Assembly (NCBI RefSeq): GCF_947626835.1
Contig: NZ_CANQTS010000007.1
Location: 1 to 64,000 of the forward strand
Reading direction: 5' to 3'
Origin: an uncultured Acinetobacter sp.
Lineage (GTDB): Bacteria; Pseudomonadota; Gammaproteobacteria; Pseudomonadales; Moraxellaceae
Length of the DNA: 64,000 nt
Positions 9,212-19,424 of this stretch are shown piece by piece. The translations under genes were made by a program, and so were the position numbers. The notes beneath the pieces are model-generated. The model searched no databases and was not told the DNA's origin. It was given only the letters and a program-made list of their open reading frames with translations. Position 1 is the first letter of the stretch; each line of letters starts with the position of its first letter.

Positions 9212-10732
9212 TTAATCGATAAATTGTTCCGACTGAATATTCAATTCAATATCCCAATGCTTAAATTGCACTTGTTCATCATGTAACTCGGCAACGAGCA
9301 GAGGCCATTGTTTGGCATCACCAGAAACGCTAAGTTGCCATTGTTGCGCATTGATGACCTTTAATTCAATGGCAGGAAGCATCTCATCACTACGACTGTG
9401 ATTGAGCAAAACAGCCAAGCGTAGCAATAAACATAAGTACATTAAGCGTTGACCACCGATACGTAAAACATCCAATTTGGCATCAAGGCGTAACTTACGA
9501 CGATGATACGCCACTAAATGCGACAGGTAGTTTTGGTCAATTTGCGAGAAGCCGGCAATATCGGAGTGTTGTAACAAATAAGCACTATGACGATGGTAAC
9601 CGCTGTGACTAATCGCCAATCCAATTTCATGTAAATACGCGGCACGACGCAGTAAATCACTGTCATCCACAGTTAATTTCAAGGCATCTGCGACATGTTC
9701 AAATAAGTTTTGTGCTGTAGCCACCACGCGTTCTGCTTGCTTAGGATCGGCATTGTAACGCCCCATTAAGGCATGCACAGAACGGTCACGGATATCTTCA
9801 TGTTGAAAACGACCCAAGAGGTCGTACATTACGCCTTCACGTAAAGCGCCATCTGAATAAACCAATTTATCAATATTAAGAACATCAAAAACAGCGTACA
9901 AAATGGCAACACCGGCTGGCAAAACTGCTCGACGGTCTTCTTTTAAGCCCTCAAATTCCATATCCGAGATATGTTTATATTTGAGCATTTTGTCTTTGAG
10001 TTTGTCTAAACCTTCACGGGTGAGCTCTTCTTTTTCGTTGCTCCAGCCCATATTCACGCAAATCTGACGACAGGCTTTAATGGTGCCACTTGAACCGACC
10101 ACTGTATCCCAACCGGCTTCTTTATAGGTGTTGACTAAACCTGACACTTCTTTACGTGCAGCAGTAATCGCGCGTTCAAAAGCTTTAACGCTAATTTCGC
10201 CCTCTGCAAAATAGGCTTTGGTAAAGGCCACACAGCCCATTTGCACAGATTCGGTATGAATCGGTTCAAATTCTTCACCAATAATCAGTTCGGTTGATCC
10301 ACCACCAATATCAATCACCAAACGGCGACCGCTATTTTCCATGCTGTGCGACACACCTAAATAAATTAAGCGCGCTTCTTCACGACCAGCAATAATCTCA
10401 ATTGGTTTGGGTAAAATTTCTGCGGCTTTTTGAATAAATTCATGTCCGTTTTTGGCTTGACGTAAAGCATTGGTCGCCACAATACGCAAACGGTTGGCTT
10501 GCACTGAGCTTAAACGTCCAACAAAACGCGCCAAACATGCCAAACCACGCTGCTGCGCGGCTTCGGTTAGGTTTTTATTTTCATCAAGACCGGCTGCCAA
10601 TTGCACTTTTTCTGACATCGAGGCAACTTTTTTGACTTCGCCATGATCTACACGCGCAATTGCCAAATGGAAGCTGTTTGAACCCATATCAATGGCAGCA
10701 AGCAACTCTTCATCAATCAAAAAATCAGACAT
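9212..10732 (-). CDS. ppx: Exopolyphosphatase (Ppx/GppA family)
   Basis: Degrades inorganic polyphosphate from its ends. The ASKHA-fold N-terminal half has AAIDMGSNSFHLAIARV (about 11-27), the GREEARLIYLGV motif, and the phosphate-binding loop LVIDIGGGSTELIIGE, followed by a second glycine motif GSSGTIKACRQI. The C-terminal half (about 315-500) is the HD-like helical domain, with YLHEIGLAISHSGYHRHSAYLL. The 506-residue length fits Ppx. Ppx and the paralogue GppA cannot be fully separated by eye; the start MSDFLIDEELLAAIDMGSNSFH resembles Acinetobacter/Pseudomonas Ppx. It is divergent from trxA. No ppk is adjacent. Confidence 0.9.
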   Translation of the reverse strand: MSDFLIDEELLAAIDMGSNSFHLAIARVDHGEVKKVASMSEKVQLAAGLDENKNLTEAAQQRGLACLARFVGRLSSVQANRLRIVATNALRQAKNGHEFIQKAAEILPKPIEIIAGREEARLIYLGVSHSMENSGRRLVIDIGGGSTELIIGEEFEPIHTESVQMGCVAFTKAYFAEGEISVKAFERAITAARKEVSGLVNTYKEAGWDTVVGSSGTIKACRQICVNMGWSNEKEELTREGLDKLKDKMLKYKHISDMEFEGLKEDRRAVLPAGVAILYAVFDVLNIDKLVYSDGALREGVMYDLLGRFQHEDIRDRSVHALMGRYNADPKQAERVVATAQNLFEHVADALKLTVDDSDLLRRAAYLHEIGLAISHSGYHRHSAYLLQHSDIAGFSQIDQNYLSHLVAYHRRKLRLDAKLDVLRIGGQRLMYLCLLLRLAVLLNHSRSDEMLPAIELKVINAQQWQLSVSGDAKQWPLLVAELHDEQVQFKHWDIELNIQSEQFID

Positions 10733-10996
10733 TATTTACACAAATCCTTGCACAATTGCGCCTAGATTAATTCACCTATCGGCAATTTAAAAGGCATTTA
10801 TGCACTGATTTTGCTAACTTTAGCTTTTTTCTCCTGATGTGACAATTGTGTTACACGATAGTCACTATCGTGATCATCTATTAGACAAATTCTCAAGAAA
10901 ACGGCAAAATCGTCATATTCCCCTACATTGTTATAGGCGGCTATGTAATACTAATAATTATAGAGCTGTCTTAAAAATTCATCTGGAGCCAAATCC
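10733..10996. promoter_or_regulatory. Divergent intergenic region, ppx / trxA
   Basis: 264 bases without a gene between divergent starts. A weak sigma-70-like pair for trxA can be proposed (TTGTTA at 10928-10933, 18-base gap, TAATAA at 10952-10957), with GGAG upstream of the trxA ATG. The stretch GATAGTCACTATCGTGATCATC (near 10857) contains a short inverted repeat (GATAGTCACTATC) that could be an operator. All of this is inference from sequence only. Confidence 0.35.
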
Positions 10997-11317
10997 ATGT
11001 CTATCGTAAACACTACTGAAGCGACTTTCGCAGCTGATGTTTTAGAATCTGAACTTCCTGTTCTTGTAGACTTCTGGGCAGGCTGGTGTGCGCCATGCAA
11101 AGCGATTGCACCGGTACTTGAAGTCCTTGCAAGCGAATACGAAGGTAAAGTGAACATCGTAAAAGTTGATGTCACTCAATTACAATCTGTTGCTGCAGAC
11201 TACAATATTCGTAACATCCCTGCATTATTGATGTTTAAAAATGGTGAAGTGGTTGCCACTCAAGTGGGTGCTGCACCAAAATCTAAGTTAGCGGCGTTTA
11301 TTGAAGACAACATCTAA
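10997..11317 (+). CDS. trxA: Thioredoxin
   Basis: Cytosolic dithiol reductant serving ribonucleotide reductase, peroxidases and methionine sulfoxide reductases. It is a single thioredoxin fold of 106 residues: LPVLVDFWAGWCAPCKAIAPVLE holds the redox centre, and the cis-proline motif is NIRNIPALLMFKNGE. The active site is CAPC, not the CGPC of E. coli thioredoxin 1. Both cysteines are present, so activity is expected, although the residue between them influences redox potential in this family. It stands alone with a good ribosome site (GGAG) and its own terminator, upstream of rho as in many gammaproteobacteria. Confidence 0.96.
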   Translation: MSIVNTTEATFAADVLESELPVLVDFWAGWCAPCKAIAPVLEVLASEYEGKVNIVKVDVTQLQSVAADYNIRNIPALLMFKNGEVVATQVGAAPKSKLAAFIEDNI

Positions 11318-11338
11318 TTCAATGTCATCAGCCCAATC

Positions 11339-11368
11339 ATACGCTGAGACCACTCGGCGTATTTTTTT
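11339..11368 (+). terminator. trxA terminator
   Basis: ATACGC(t)GAG pairs with CTC(g)GCGTAT and is followed by a T-run, 22 bases after the trxA stop. Confidence 0.8.
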
Positions 11369-11635
11369 GCACTAAAATTGACAAAAACCCGTTTGTCTTC
11401 TATATTAGCTATTCAAGAAATAAAGGATGTCAATCCTGTCATTTTCTTACAAGACACAACACATAACATGCCACTCGGCAACAGCAATTGTTTTTACACA
11501 ATTCTGAAATGATCGTTCCAAATTTTGAATTGTTGCTTTACAAAACAATGACGTGCATCTCTTGTCCGTTTGCGCCCGTATGTTGCTTCCTTTCTTACAC
11601 TTTATCCCAGAATCTTACATTCTATCTGACCACCT
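11369..11635 (+). promoter_or_regulatory. rho leader region, pyrimidine-rich
   Basis: About 270 bases precede rho after the trxA terminator. The last 85 or so (about 11550-11635) are strikingly rich in C and T and poor in G (for example CTTCCTTTCTTACACTTTATCCC), the composition expected of a Rho-loading (rut) site. E. coli rho is autoregulated by Rho-dependent termination in its leader, and the same arrangement is inferred here. No convincing leader peptide is seen. A promoter is not clear. Confidence 0.45.
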
Positions 11636-12904
11636 ATGAATTTAACAGAACTCAAGAAAAAACCGATTGGCGAACTGATCAAGATTGCCGAATTTATGGG
11701 CCTTGAAGGAATGGCACGTAATCGCAAGCAAGACATTATCTTTGCGATTTTGAAGCGCCACGCAATGAATGGGGAAGAAATCTTTGGTGACGGCGTTCTC
11801 GAAATTCTGTCAGATGGTTTCGGCTTTTTACGTTCAGCAGCAGGCTCTTATCTTGCCGGTCCAGATGACATCTACGTCAGCCCGTCGCAAATCCGTCGTT
11901 TTAACTTACGTACTGGCGATACCATTACCGGTACCATTCGTCCACCGAAAGAAGGTGAACGTTATTTTGCTTTACTCAAAGTGAACCAAATTAACTACGA
12001 CACGCCTGAAAACTCGCGTAACAAGATTTTATTTGAAAACTTAACGCCACTGTTCCCAACTGAACAGCTGATTATGGAGCTCGGTAACGGCACCACTGAA
12101 GATTTAACTGCACGTGTGGTGGACTTAGTGGCTCCAATTGGTAAAGGTCAACGTTCTATTATTGTTGCCCCACCCAAAGCCGGTAAAACCATGTTGTTAC
12201 AAAACATCGCGCAATCGATTGTTCGTAATAACCCTGAAGTCATTCTAATTGTGTTGCTTATTGATGAGCGACCTGAAGAAGTGACTGAAATGGAACGCAC
12301 AGTTCGTGGTGAAGTCGTGGCTTCTACTTTTGATGAATCCCCTGCTCGTCACGTTCAAGTGGCTGAAATGGTGATTGAAAAAGCCAAGCGTTTGGTGGAA
12401 CACAAAAAAGATGTGGTGATCTTACTCGACTCAATTACCCGTCTTGCCCGTGCCTATAACACCGTGATTCCATCATCAGGTAAAGTTTTAACCGGTGGTG
12501 TGGATGCACACGCTTTAGAGCGTCCAAAACGTTTCTTTGGTGCAGCACGTAATATTGAAGAAGGTGGCTCACTCACCATCATCTCGACTGCTTTGATTGA
12601 AACAGGCAGTAAGATGGATGAAGTGATTTACGAAGAATTCAAAGGTACAGGTAACCAAGAAATTACCCTTGATCGCCGTATTGCTGAAAAGCGAGTCTTC
12701 CCTGCCATGAACATCAAAAAGTCAGGTACACGTCGTGAAGAGCGCTTAATGTCTGAAGATAATCTACGTAAGGTTTGGATTTTACGTAAATTACTACATA
12801 CTCAAGACGAACTTGTGGCCATGGAATTCTTACTTGATCGTATGAAAGAAACCAAAACCAATGATGATTTCTTTGATCAAATGAAGCGTAAAGCCAGCAA
12901 CTAA
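11636..12904 (+). CDS. rho: Transcription termination factor Rho
   Basis: Hexameric RNA helicase that ends transcription at rut sites. The N-terminal helical bundle ([25 protein letters not shown]) leads into the cold-shock-like RNA-binding domain ([16 protein letters not shown], about residues 55-120). The RecA-like ATPase domain has Walker [11 protein letters not shown] (about 180), Walker [16 protein letters not shown], the secondary RNA-binding Q loop and R loop around [30 protein letters not shown], and the arginine finger segment. The 422-residue length is canonical. It is monocistronic: own leader upstream and a terminator 30 bases downstream. Confidence 0.98.
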   Translation: MNLTELKKKPIGELIKIAEFMGLEGMARNRKQDIIFAILKRHAMNGEEIFGDGVLEILSDGFGFLRSAAGSYLAGPDDIYVSPSQIRRFNLRTGDTITGTIRPPKEGERYFALLKVNQINYDTPENSRNKILFENLTPLFPTEQLIMELGNGTTEDLTARVVDLVAPIGKGQRSIIVAPPKAGKTMLLQNIAQSIVRNNPEVILIVLLIDERPEEVTEMERTVRGEVVASTFDESPARHVQVAEMVIEKAKRLVEHKKDVVILLDSITRLARAYNTVIPSSGKVLTGGVDAHALERPKRFFGAARNIEEGGSLTIISTALIETGSKMDEVIYEEFKGTGNQEITLDRRIAEKRVFPAMNIKKSGTRREERLMSEDNLRKVWILRKLLHTQDELVAMEFLLDRMKETKTNDDFFDQMKRKASN

Positions 12905-12934
12905 TCTGGCACAAAAAATTCTGATTTAAAGCAG

Positions 12935-12960
12935 AGGCTGTCTATAACGACAGCCTTTTG
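12935..12960 (+). terminator. rho terminator
   Basis: AGGCTGTC-TATAAC-GACAGCCT hairpin followed by TTTTG. Confidence 0.85.
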
Positions 12961-13325
12961 TTTAGGTTGACAAAAGTTACACAACGACACAATTGATGCC
13001 AATTTATGTAAACTTATTTTCAAAATTTTAATCAATTCAAGGACAAGCTAAAAAAACCGAAGTTTTTTAACTAGTTATTTGTTATTTCTCCAATATAAAC
13101 CTTCGCCTTGATTGTTATTTTCTGTTAAAAAATCAGCGATTCTTTACGTTTTTGTGGCTTTTTTTCACATTGCCTAGTGGTATTTCAAAAAGCGCAGTGA
13201 TAGCATATTCGCATACCCGTTAGACTGCTCCTGCCTTGTTAAACCTAATAAAAAATTAGGCGCAATAACAGCACACAACAGGCTAACCCAGGTCTTTTTT
13301 TATCTCATATTTAGAGAGTGATGCC
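12961..13325. other. Intergenic region upstream of the alanine-rich lipoprotein
   Basis: 365 bases with no credible ORF on either strand, AT-rich and with long T- and A-runs. A small hairpin, CCTAAT-AAAAA-ATTAGG, lies near 13243-13259. Such length before a small, probably abundant lipoprotein suggests a long leader or a small RNA, but I see no recognisable RNA family and no confident promoter. Confidence 0.3.
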
Positions 13326-13613
13326 ATGTTATTCAAAAAAATCGCTATTGCTGCTGCAGTTGCTACTACTTTAGCTTTCGTTGGTTGTGCTAAAAAAACT
13401 GAAGAAGCTGCTGCTGACGCTAACGCTGCTGCATCTGAAGCTGTTGTAGCTGCATCTGAAGCGACTGCTGCTGCTGAAGCTGCATCTGTTGCTGCTCCTG
13501 CATCTGAAGCTGCTGCTGCATCTGAAGCTGCTGTTGCTGCATCTGAAGCTGCTGCTGTAGCTGTTGACGCTGCTGTTGAAGCGACTGCTGCTTCTGAAGC
13601 TGCTGCTCAATAA
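13326..13613 (+). CDS. Small alanine/glutamate/serine-rich lipoprotein
   Basis: A 95-residue protein of unknown function. The N-terminus MLFKKIAIAAAVATTLAFVGC is a lipoprotein signal with the acylated cysteine at about residue 21 (lipobox FVGC, with Phe in place of the usual Leu). The mature part is almost only Ala, Glu, Ser and Val, built from degenerate repeats of A-A-S-E-A, and is probably one long helix or coiled coil, reminiscent of Lpp-like or spacer lipoproteins. The DNA is correspondingly a degenerate GCTGCTGCATCTGAA repeat, so the copy number may vary between strains. Start ATG with AGAGAG upstream; own strong terminator. No partner gene is in the operon. Confidence 0.8.
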   Translation: MLFKKIAIAAAVATTLAFVGCAKKTEEAAADANAAASEAVVAASEATAAAEAASVAAPASEAAAASEAAVAASEAAAVAVDAAVEATAASEAAAQ

Positions 13614-13633
13614 TCTAAACTTTAGATTATTTG

Positions 13634-13663
13634 AAAAAAGAGAGCCCTTTGGCTCTCTTTTTT
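13634..13663 (+). terminator. Lipoprotein gene terminator
   Basis: AAAGAGAGCC-CTTT-GGCTCTCTTTTTT, 22 bases after the stop. Confidence 0.9.
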
Positions 13664-13678
13664 ATTGTCTAAAATTTA

Positions 13679-13710
13679 ATAAAAAAAGAGCAGATCAATC
13701 GATCTGCTCT
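13679..13710 (-). terminator. ihfA terminator overlapping its last codons
   Basis: On the minus strand AGAGCAGATC-GATT-GATCTGCTCT is followed by a run of seven T. The 5' arm encodes the last residues of IhfA (E-Q-I-D) and the stop codon lies within the hairpin. Confidence 0.9.
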
Positions 13711-13991
13711 GTACCTACGCGTTGACGGAACTTTTGTCCGGCACGGAAAGTCACCACACGGCGTGCAGAAATCGGAATTTCTTCACCCGTTTTCGGATTT
13801 CGACCCGGACGCTGACGTTTATCACGTAGCTCAAAGTTACCAAAACCCGAAAGTTTAACTTGTTCCCCAGAGATCAGCGCTTGGCTGATCTCATCGAAAA
13901 ATAACTCAACCATTTGTTTCGCTTCACGACGATTTAAACTCGTGAGCTCACTTAAATGATCAGCCATTTCTGCTTTTGTTAATGCTGTCAT
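13695..13991 (-). CDS. ihfA: Integration host factor subunit alpha
   Basis: DNA-bending nucleoid protein that pairs with IhfB. The 98 residues show the HU/IHF fold, with [30 protein letters not shown] (helical body), [29 protein letters not shown] (beta arm with the intercalating proline in GRNPKTGE) and [15 protein letters not shown]. The leading [13 protein letters not shown] and the arm sequence mark the alpha subunit. Its ATG overlaps the pheT stop by four bases, so it is translationally coupled to the pheST operon, as in E. coli. The transcription terminator is folded into its 3' end. Confidence 0.97.
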   Translation of the reverse strand: MTALTKAEMADHLSELTSLNRREAKQMVELFFDEISQALISGEQVKLSGFGNFELRDKRQRPGRNPKTGEEIPISARRVVTFRAGQKFRQRVGTEQID

Positions 13992-16369
13992 GAAGCCCTC
14001 AATGTCGCTTGGTAAGTGTCTTGCAACACTTGTAGGATATTATCCATACCTGATTTAATTTCAGCATCTTCGAGTGTACGACTTGGATGCTGCCATAAAA
14101 TAGCAAATGCCAATGAGCGTTTGCCGTCTTCTACACCTTGTCCAGTATACACATCGAATAACCAAGTTGAGTCTAGTAACTCGCCGCCAGTTTTTTCGAT
14201 AAGTTGCTGAATTTCGCTAACATTAATCTTATCACTAATTAAAAGCGCAATATCACGTCGAACAGACGGAAAACGTGATAATTCTGTAAAATTAGATACA
14301 TAAATTTGCAAAACAGCCGCTTGATCAAGTTCAGCGACCCAAGTCATGCCTAAATCAAGCTCAGTTTCTAAAGATGGATGCAAACGACCTAAGTAACCGA
14401 TTGACTGACCATTGACCATAATCTCTGCCGATTGACCCGGATGTAACCAGCTACGCTCTGAACGTACATAATCCGCTTTGACACGCGCTGCTGCCAATAG
14501 TTCTTCAATGTCGCCTTTAAAATCAAAGAAATCCATTGGCTGTGGTTTACCATGCCAAGATTCTTGAGTTTTAGCACCCACTGCAATTAAGGCTAAGGTT
14601 GGGATTTGTTTTAAATCATGAATAGTGTTTGCATCTTGATAATCAAAACGTAAACCTAATTCAAAGAAACGTACACGGCTTTGTTGACGGTTAATGTTGT
14701 GCTGTACACAAGGGATTAAACTCGATAACAAAGTTGAGCGCATCACCGCTAAATCGCTTGAAATTGGGTTTGCCAATGCCAATGGATTAACCGCAGGATT
14801 CAGTTGCTTTTCAAGTTTTAAATCAGCAAAGCTAAAGCTAATGGCTTCTTGGTAGCCCAATGTCACCGCAGTTTGACGCAACTGAGCCAATTCAAATTGA
14901 TCTTGATATTTGGCCAATTGAGCATCAATCACAGGTAAGCTGATTTGAATGTTGTCGTAACCGTGAATACGCGCCACTTCTTCAATCAAATCTTGGTAAA
15001 TGGCCATGTCATAACGATGCGATGGCGGTACAACTGACCATTGACCTTGTGCGATCACGTCTACCTTACAACCAAGGCGTGTGAGCGCATCTGTAATAAA
15101 GTCAGAAGCCACTTCATAACCTAACAATTGATCCACTTGAGCTTGATTAAGTTCAATTGCATCGCGTGTTGGTAACACGCTTGGGTTTTCTGCTACAGTA
15201 ATTGGACCAAACTCACCGCCTGCCAACTCAGCAATTAACTGTGAAGCACGGTGCATCGCCAGCATTGGCAATTCAAAATCTACACCACGTTCATAGCGCT
15301 GTGATGCATCGGTATGTAAACCAAAGCTACGCGCACGACCAGCAATCGCAAGTGGTGCAAAGAATGCAGATTCTAAGAAAATTTCAGTGGTTACATCGGT
15401 CACAGATGATGACAAGCCACCCATAATCCCTGCAATTGCTAACGCTTTTTCATCATCAGCAATCACCATCACATTGTCTTGTAATTCAACTTCTTGCTCG
15501 TTAAGTAAAACAAGCTTTTCACCAGCTGTGGCTTGACGTACATGCACTGAACCTTGAACTTGACCCGCATCAAAAGCATGTAATGGCTGACCAAGCTCCA
15601 TTAACACGTAGTTGGTAATATCCACCAAAATACTGTGCTGACGGATGCCTGAACGTGCTAAAGCACGCTCCATCCATACTGGTGTTGGTGCTTTGGTATT
15701 GACGTTTTTAATGACACGACCTAAATAACGTGGGCAACCTTCTGTTGACACCACAACTTGCTTTTCGTCGCTAATGGTTGCTGCAACTTCTTTGATGTCA
15801 GGTGTAGTCACTGCCAATTGGTTAATCACGCCAATCTCGCGTGCGATACCGCGAATGCTAAAGCAGTCACCACGGTTTGGGGTGATACTGATGTCAATCA
15901 CGTTGTCATCAAGCTCAAGATATTCACGGATATTAACACCTACAGGTGCATCTTCTGGTAGCTCTAACAGACCATCAATTTTGTCTTCTAAATCAATTTC
16001 AGATGCGCCGCACAGCATGCCTTGTGATTCAATGCCACGTAGCTTACCTTTTTTGATCTTAAAATCGCCCGGTAAAACAGCACCAATAGTAGCCACTGGC
16101 GCTTTCATGCCTACGCGTACGTTGGGTGCACCACATACAATTTGTAGTGGCTCAGCAGCGCCAATATTTACAGTCGTTACACGTAAACGATCTGCGTCTG
16201 GGTGTTGTTCAACCGTTAAAACTTCACCCACCACTACACCTGTAAATGGTTTTGCGGCTGGTGATAAGTCATCAACTTCTAAACCCAACATGGTCAGTTG
16301 ATCAGACAGTTTGTCGCTATCAATAGCTGGGTTGACCCACGTACGTAACCAATTTTCGCTAATTTTCAT
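13988..16369 (-). CDS. pheT: Phenylalanine--tRNA ligase beta subunit
   Basis: Larger subunit of the (alpha-beta)2 synthetase; it binds tRNA and edits mischarged Tyr-tRNA(Phe). The N-terminal tRNA-binding (EMAP-like) domain spans about residues 40-150 ([24 protein letters not shown]). The B3/B4 editing region and the B5 domain follow. The C-terminal ferredoxin-fold anticodon-binding domain is about 700-793 ([12 protein letters not shown]...[30 protein letters not shown]). The track's start at 16411 adds 14 unlikely residues; ATG 16369 gives [16 protein letters not shown], the family's standard start, and 793 residues. pheS lies about 110 bases upstream with no terminator between; ihfA overlaps downstream. 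Confidence 0.97.
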   Translation of the reverse strand: MKISENWLRTWVNPAIDSDKLSDQLTMLGLEVDDLSPAAKPFTGVVVGEVLTVEQHPDADRLRVTTVNIGAAEPLQIVCGAPNVRVGMKAPVATIGAVLPGDFKIKKGKLRGIESQGMLCGASEIDLEDKIDGLLELPEDAPVGVNIREYLELDDNVIDISITPNRGDCFSIRGIAREIGVINQLAVTTPDIKEVAATISDEKQVVVSTEGCPRYLGRVIKNVNTKAPTPVWMERALARSGIRQHSILVDITNYVLMELGQPLHAFDAGQVQGSVHVRQATAGEKLVLLNEQEVELQDNVMVIADDEKALAIAGIMGGLSSSVTDVTTEIFLESAFFAPLAIAGRARSFGLHTDASQRYERGVDFELPMLAMHRASQLIAELAGGEFGPITVAENPSVLPTRDAIELNQAQVDQLLGYEVASDFITDALTRLGCKVDVIAQGQWSVVPPSHRYDMAIYQDLIEEVARIHGYDNIQISLPVIDAQLAKYQDQFELAQLRQTAVTLGYQEAISFSFADLKLEKQLNPAVNPLALANPISSDLAVMRSTLLSSLIPCVQHNINRQQSRVRFFELGLRFDYQDANTIHDLKQIPTLALIAVGAKTQESWHGKPQPMDFFDFKGDIEELLAAARVKADYVRSERSWLHPGQSAEIMVNGQSIGYLGRLHPSLETELDLGMTWVAELDQAAVLQIYVSNFTELSRFPSVRRDIALLISDKINVSEIQQLIEKTGGELLDSTWLFDVYTGQGVEDGKRSLAFAILWQHPSRTLEDAEIKSGMDNILQVLQDTYQATLRAS

Positions 16370-16476
16370 TAAAATAAAACCTGTAATTTGAATCTTTAGA
16401 ATCCCCCTCAAACTCCAATCAAGGAGTAGCCCTCCTGTATAAGCTAAGAGGTTAAGAGAGGATTAAATAAAAAGTT

Positions 16477-17499
<1,023 letters not shown>

Positions 17500-17501
17500 T
17501 C

Positions 17502-17531
17502 ATTCTAACAGTTTTTCGCTATTTTTATGAA
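17502..17531 (-). promoter_or_regulatory. Candidate sigma-70 promoter of pheST-ihfA
   Basis: On the minus strand TTCATA, an 18-base gap and TAGAAT, with TG one base before the -10 (TGTTAGAAT, extended -10), about 45 bases from the pheS ATG. Because pheS is separated from rplT here, a promoter is expected in this gap. Confidence 0.45.
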
Positions 17532-17611
17532 GCGTGTCTTTAACGAAAATTTAATTGCTAGGCGCTTTTGACAAAGGCTAAGATAAATACAAATTTCAAT
17601 AGAGTGATGGC

Positions 17612-18607
17612 ATGGCGCTAGACCCCATTTGGCAACAACAATTGACCTTAGTCAGCTATGGCAATCAATATCTTGCTCACGACTTAAATTTGAGTCGTTG
17701 GCTCAATCACGCGATTTTTGCGCAACATGCCTTTTTCTTTCGGGATTTAAACTCACAGCAGTTGTTGGCACAGCATTTTCAGATTTGGCTTGAAGGCTTA
17801 AAAGCCCAAGGTGTGACTCGCTTAAGCCTACATTGCTCCAGTTTATTGCTTAACGAAAAAAATCCCAACCCCAATATTGAGCTGATTCCTTATGCACATT
17901 TTATTGTCAGCCATAGCCCAAAAGCCCAACATGCTTGGCTGTGTGGTCGTGAACTTGCTGCTTGGTATCAATCGGAACAAGATTACGAAGCGCCAATTGG
18001 ACAAGAGATGGTAAACCGCGTAGAAACTTTATGGCGTTATGAACTTAACAGCAAACTGGCTAAACACATCGCTGCTGATTTACAATGCCCCAATTGGGAT
18101 GAAATTGAGCAATTTTTACAAACCGAATTGTTTAACCACCCATTGGCTCAAGATTTTACTGTGCCCCATGCAGGCATGGCTTACTATGGCATTCCAGATC
18201 CGCAAGATCAAAGTGATTATCTGGCTTTAATCCCAAGCGAGGTGCAAGCAGATTATGCGCATGAACGCCTACATCAGTTAGATGCATTGACGCAACATAT
18301 CGCGACACTAAGAAAATTAGCACAGCAGCAAGACGCTCAAGATTTGCCTGCAGAACGACATCTGCAATATAAACACTTTGCTGAAAAAATTGAGGATTTA
18401 CACGCTAAATTTATTGTAAAAGTCGCCAACCACTATGCAACTGCTCACTTAAGTCATCAAAGTGCGCAGACACCATTAGATAGCGCTATAGATGAAAAAC
18501 TCGATTTTCCAACAGCATCAAGCAAGAAAGTCGGTGCAACACATGTGATTAAACTGATTTTAATGACTGCCCTGATTTGTGCAGCTGCATATTATTTTGG
18601 ATTTTAA
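17612..18607 (+). CDS. Tail-anchored protein of unknown function
   Basis: A 331-residue protein that I do not recognise. It has no signal peptide. The body is soluble and rich in Gln, His, Leu and Ala, with a likely coiled coil near 225-270 (LHQLDALTQHIATLRKLAQQQ). A single hydrophobic segment at the very C-terminus (about 311-331, IKLILMTALICAAAYYFGF) suggests an inner-membrane tail anchor with the body in the cytoplasm. The region VETLWRYELNSKLAKHIAADLQCPNWDEIEQFL looks helical. It lies convergent to rplT and divergent from pheS, so it splits the usual rplT-pheS junction. Start ATG with GAGTG upstream. Base composition resembles its neighbours, so recent transfer is not indicated. Confidence 0.8.
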   Translation: MALDPIWQQQLTLVSYGNQYLAHDLNLSRWLNHAIFAQHAFFFRDLNSQQLLAQHFQIWLEGLKAQGVTRLSLHCSSLLLNEKNPNPNIELIPYAHFIVSHSPKAQHAWLCGRELAAWYQSEQDYEAPIGQEMVNRVETLWRYELNSKLAKHIAADLQCPNWDEIEQFLQTELFNHPLAQDFTVPHAGMAYYGIPDPQDQSDYLALIPSEVQADYAHERLHQLDALTQHIATLRKLAQQQDAQDLPAERHLQYKHFAEKIEDLHAKFIVKVANHYATAHLSHQSAQTPLDSAIDEKLDFPTASSKKVGATHVIKLILMTALICAAAYYFGF

Positions 18608-18610
18608 ACA

Positions 18611-18642
18611 AAAAAAAGACCGCAAAAGCGGTCTTTTTTTCA
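18611..18642. terminator. Bidirectional terminator, 17612 gene / rplT
   Basis: AAAGACCGC-AAAA-GCGGTCTTTTTTT, with A- and T-runs on both sides, between convergent genes. Confidence 0.9.
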
Positions 18643-18654
18643 AGTCATAAAGAC

Positions 18655-19014
18655 TTATGCAGCCAATGCATCTTTCGCTTTTTGAGCGATAGCAGCAAAC
18701 GCAACAGCGTCATGCATAGCGATGTCAGCAAGTACACGACGGTCGATGATCACTTGAGCTTTTTTCAAGCCAGAGATCATACGGCTGTACGATAAACCAT
18801 TTTGACGAGCACCAGCATTGATACGCGCAATCCATAAAGCACGGAATTGACGTTTCTTTTGACGGCGGTCACGGTAAGCATATTGACCAGCTTTGATTAC
18901 CGCTTGGAACGCTACGCGGTAAACGCGTGAGCGAGCACCGTAGTAACCTTTAGCGCGAGCAAGAATTTTTTTGTGACGGCGATGAGCCTGTACACCACGT
19001 TTTACACGAGCCAT
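18655..19014 (-). CDS. rplT: Large ribosomal subunit protein bL20
   Basis: Early-assembly 23S rRNA-binding protein. The 119 residues are complete and typical: [34 protein letters not shown] at the basic N-terminus, then [32 protein letters not shown] and an acidic-neutral C-terminal globular part. In E. coli bL20 also represses translation of the rpmI-rplT mRNA by binding it; whether this holds here is not visible. It follows rpmI by 11 bases, and infC is not adjacent as it would be in E. coli. Confidence 0.98.
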   Translation of the reverse strand: MARVKRGVQAHRRHKKILARAKGYYGARSRVYRVAFQAVIKAGQYAYRDRRQKKRQFRALWIARINAGARQNGLSYSRMISGLKKAQVIIDRRVLADIAMHDAVAFAAIAQKAKDALAA

Positions 19015-19025
19015 TTATAATCTCC

Positions 19026-19220
19026 TTAGATGTACGGGCACATAGCGCGAACTGCTGCAACGTCACTTACGTGAACCATTACACAGCCGCGTAATTGACG
19101 AATACGCTTAGCAGATTTTTTGGTCAAAATGTGGCGTTTGAACGCTTGTTTACGCTTAAAACCGTTTGCAGTCGCTTTGAAGCGTTTAGCTGCACCACGG
19201 CGGGTTTTCATCTTAGGCAT
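19026..19220 (-). CDS. rpmI: Large ribosomal subunit protein bL35
   Basis: A small, very basic 64-residue ribosomal protein ([27 protein letters not shown]...). The track's ORF reaches back to 19406, but the added N-terminus has no family counterpart. The ATG at 19220 has AGAGG 6-10 bases upstream and gives the exact family start and length. First gene of the rpmI-rplT pair. The 200-base gap upstream to the divergent TonB_C-like gene must hold the promoter; a TAGAAT -10 lies on the minus strand near 19295. Confidence 0.97.
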   Translation of the reverse strand: MPKMKTRRGAAKRFKATANGFKRKQAFKRHILTKKSAKRIRQLRGCVMVHVSDVAAVRAMCPYI

Positions 19221-19424
19221 AACAACCTCTTTTGAACACCTGTTCGGAACGTCTGCACCATTGCAAAAACGACCTGCAGGTAAGGGAGCCGATATTCTAA
19301 AGCATCTTTGTCTAAAACAAAAGCATTGTTGCTTAATATAAAATGATCTTTTTACTTGCGAGCCATATGATTTTTGGAAATACTGGAACGCATTATTTTT
19401 GCCCATTTTATTAAAATATTGGTT

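Noticed and set aside
11488-11706. ORF across the rho leader and start, possible rho leader peptide
   Set aside because: It begins at TTG without a ribosome site and overlaps the rho coding region in another frame; its odd Cys-rich sequence comes from the pyrimidine-rich leader.
13371-13610. 79-codon minus-strand ORF, Ser/Phe/Arg-rich
   Set aside because: It is a shadow of the repeat-built lipoprotein gene; its composition is the mirror of the GCTGCTGCATCTGAA repeat.
13390-13610. Short tandem repeats resembling a CRISPR array
   Set aside because: The blocks are degenerate, have no unique spacers and are translated as one lipoprotein; no cas gene is present.
17568-17593. TTGACA with a possible TACAAA as promoter for the 17612 gene
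   Set aside because: The spacing is 14 bases, too short for a confident sigma-70 promoter; no better -10 lies at 16-18 bases.
19221-19406. N-terminal extension of bL35 in the track
   Set aside because: The extension has no family counterpart, and a good ribosome site precedes the standard bL35 start at 19220.
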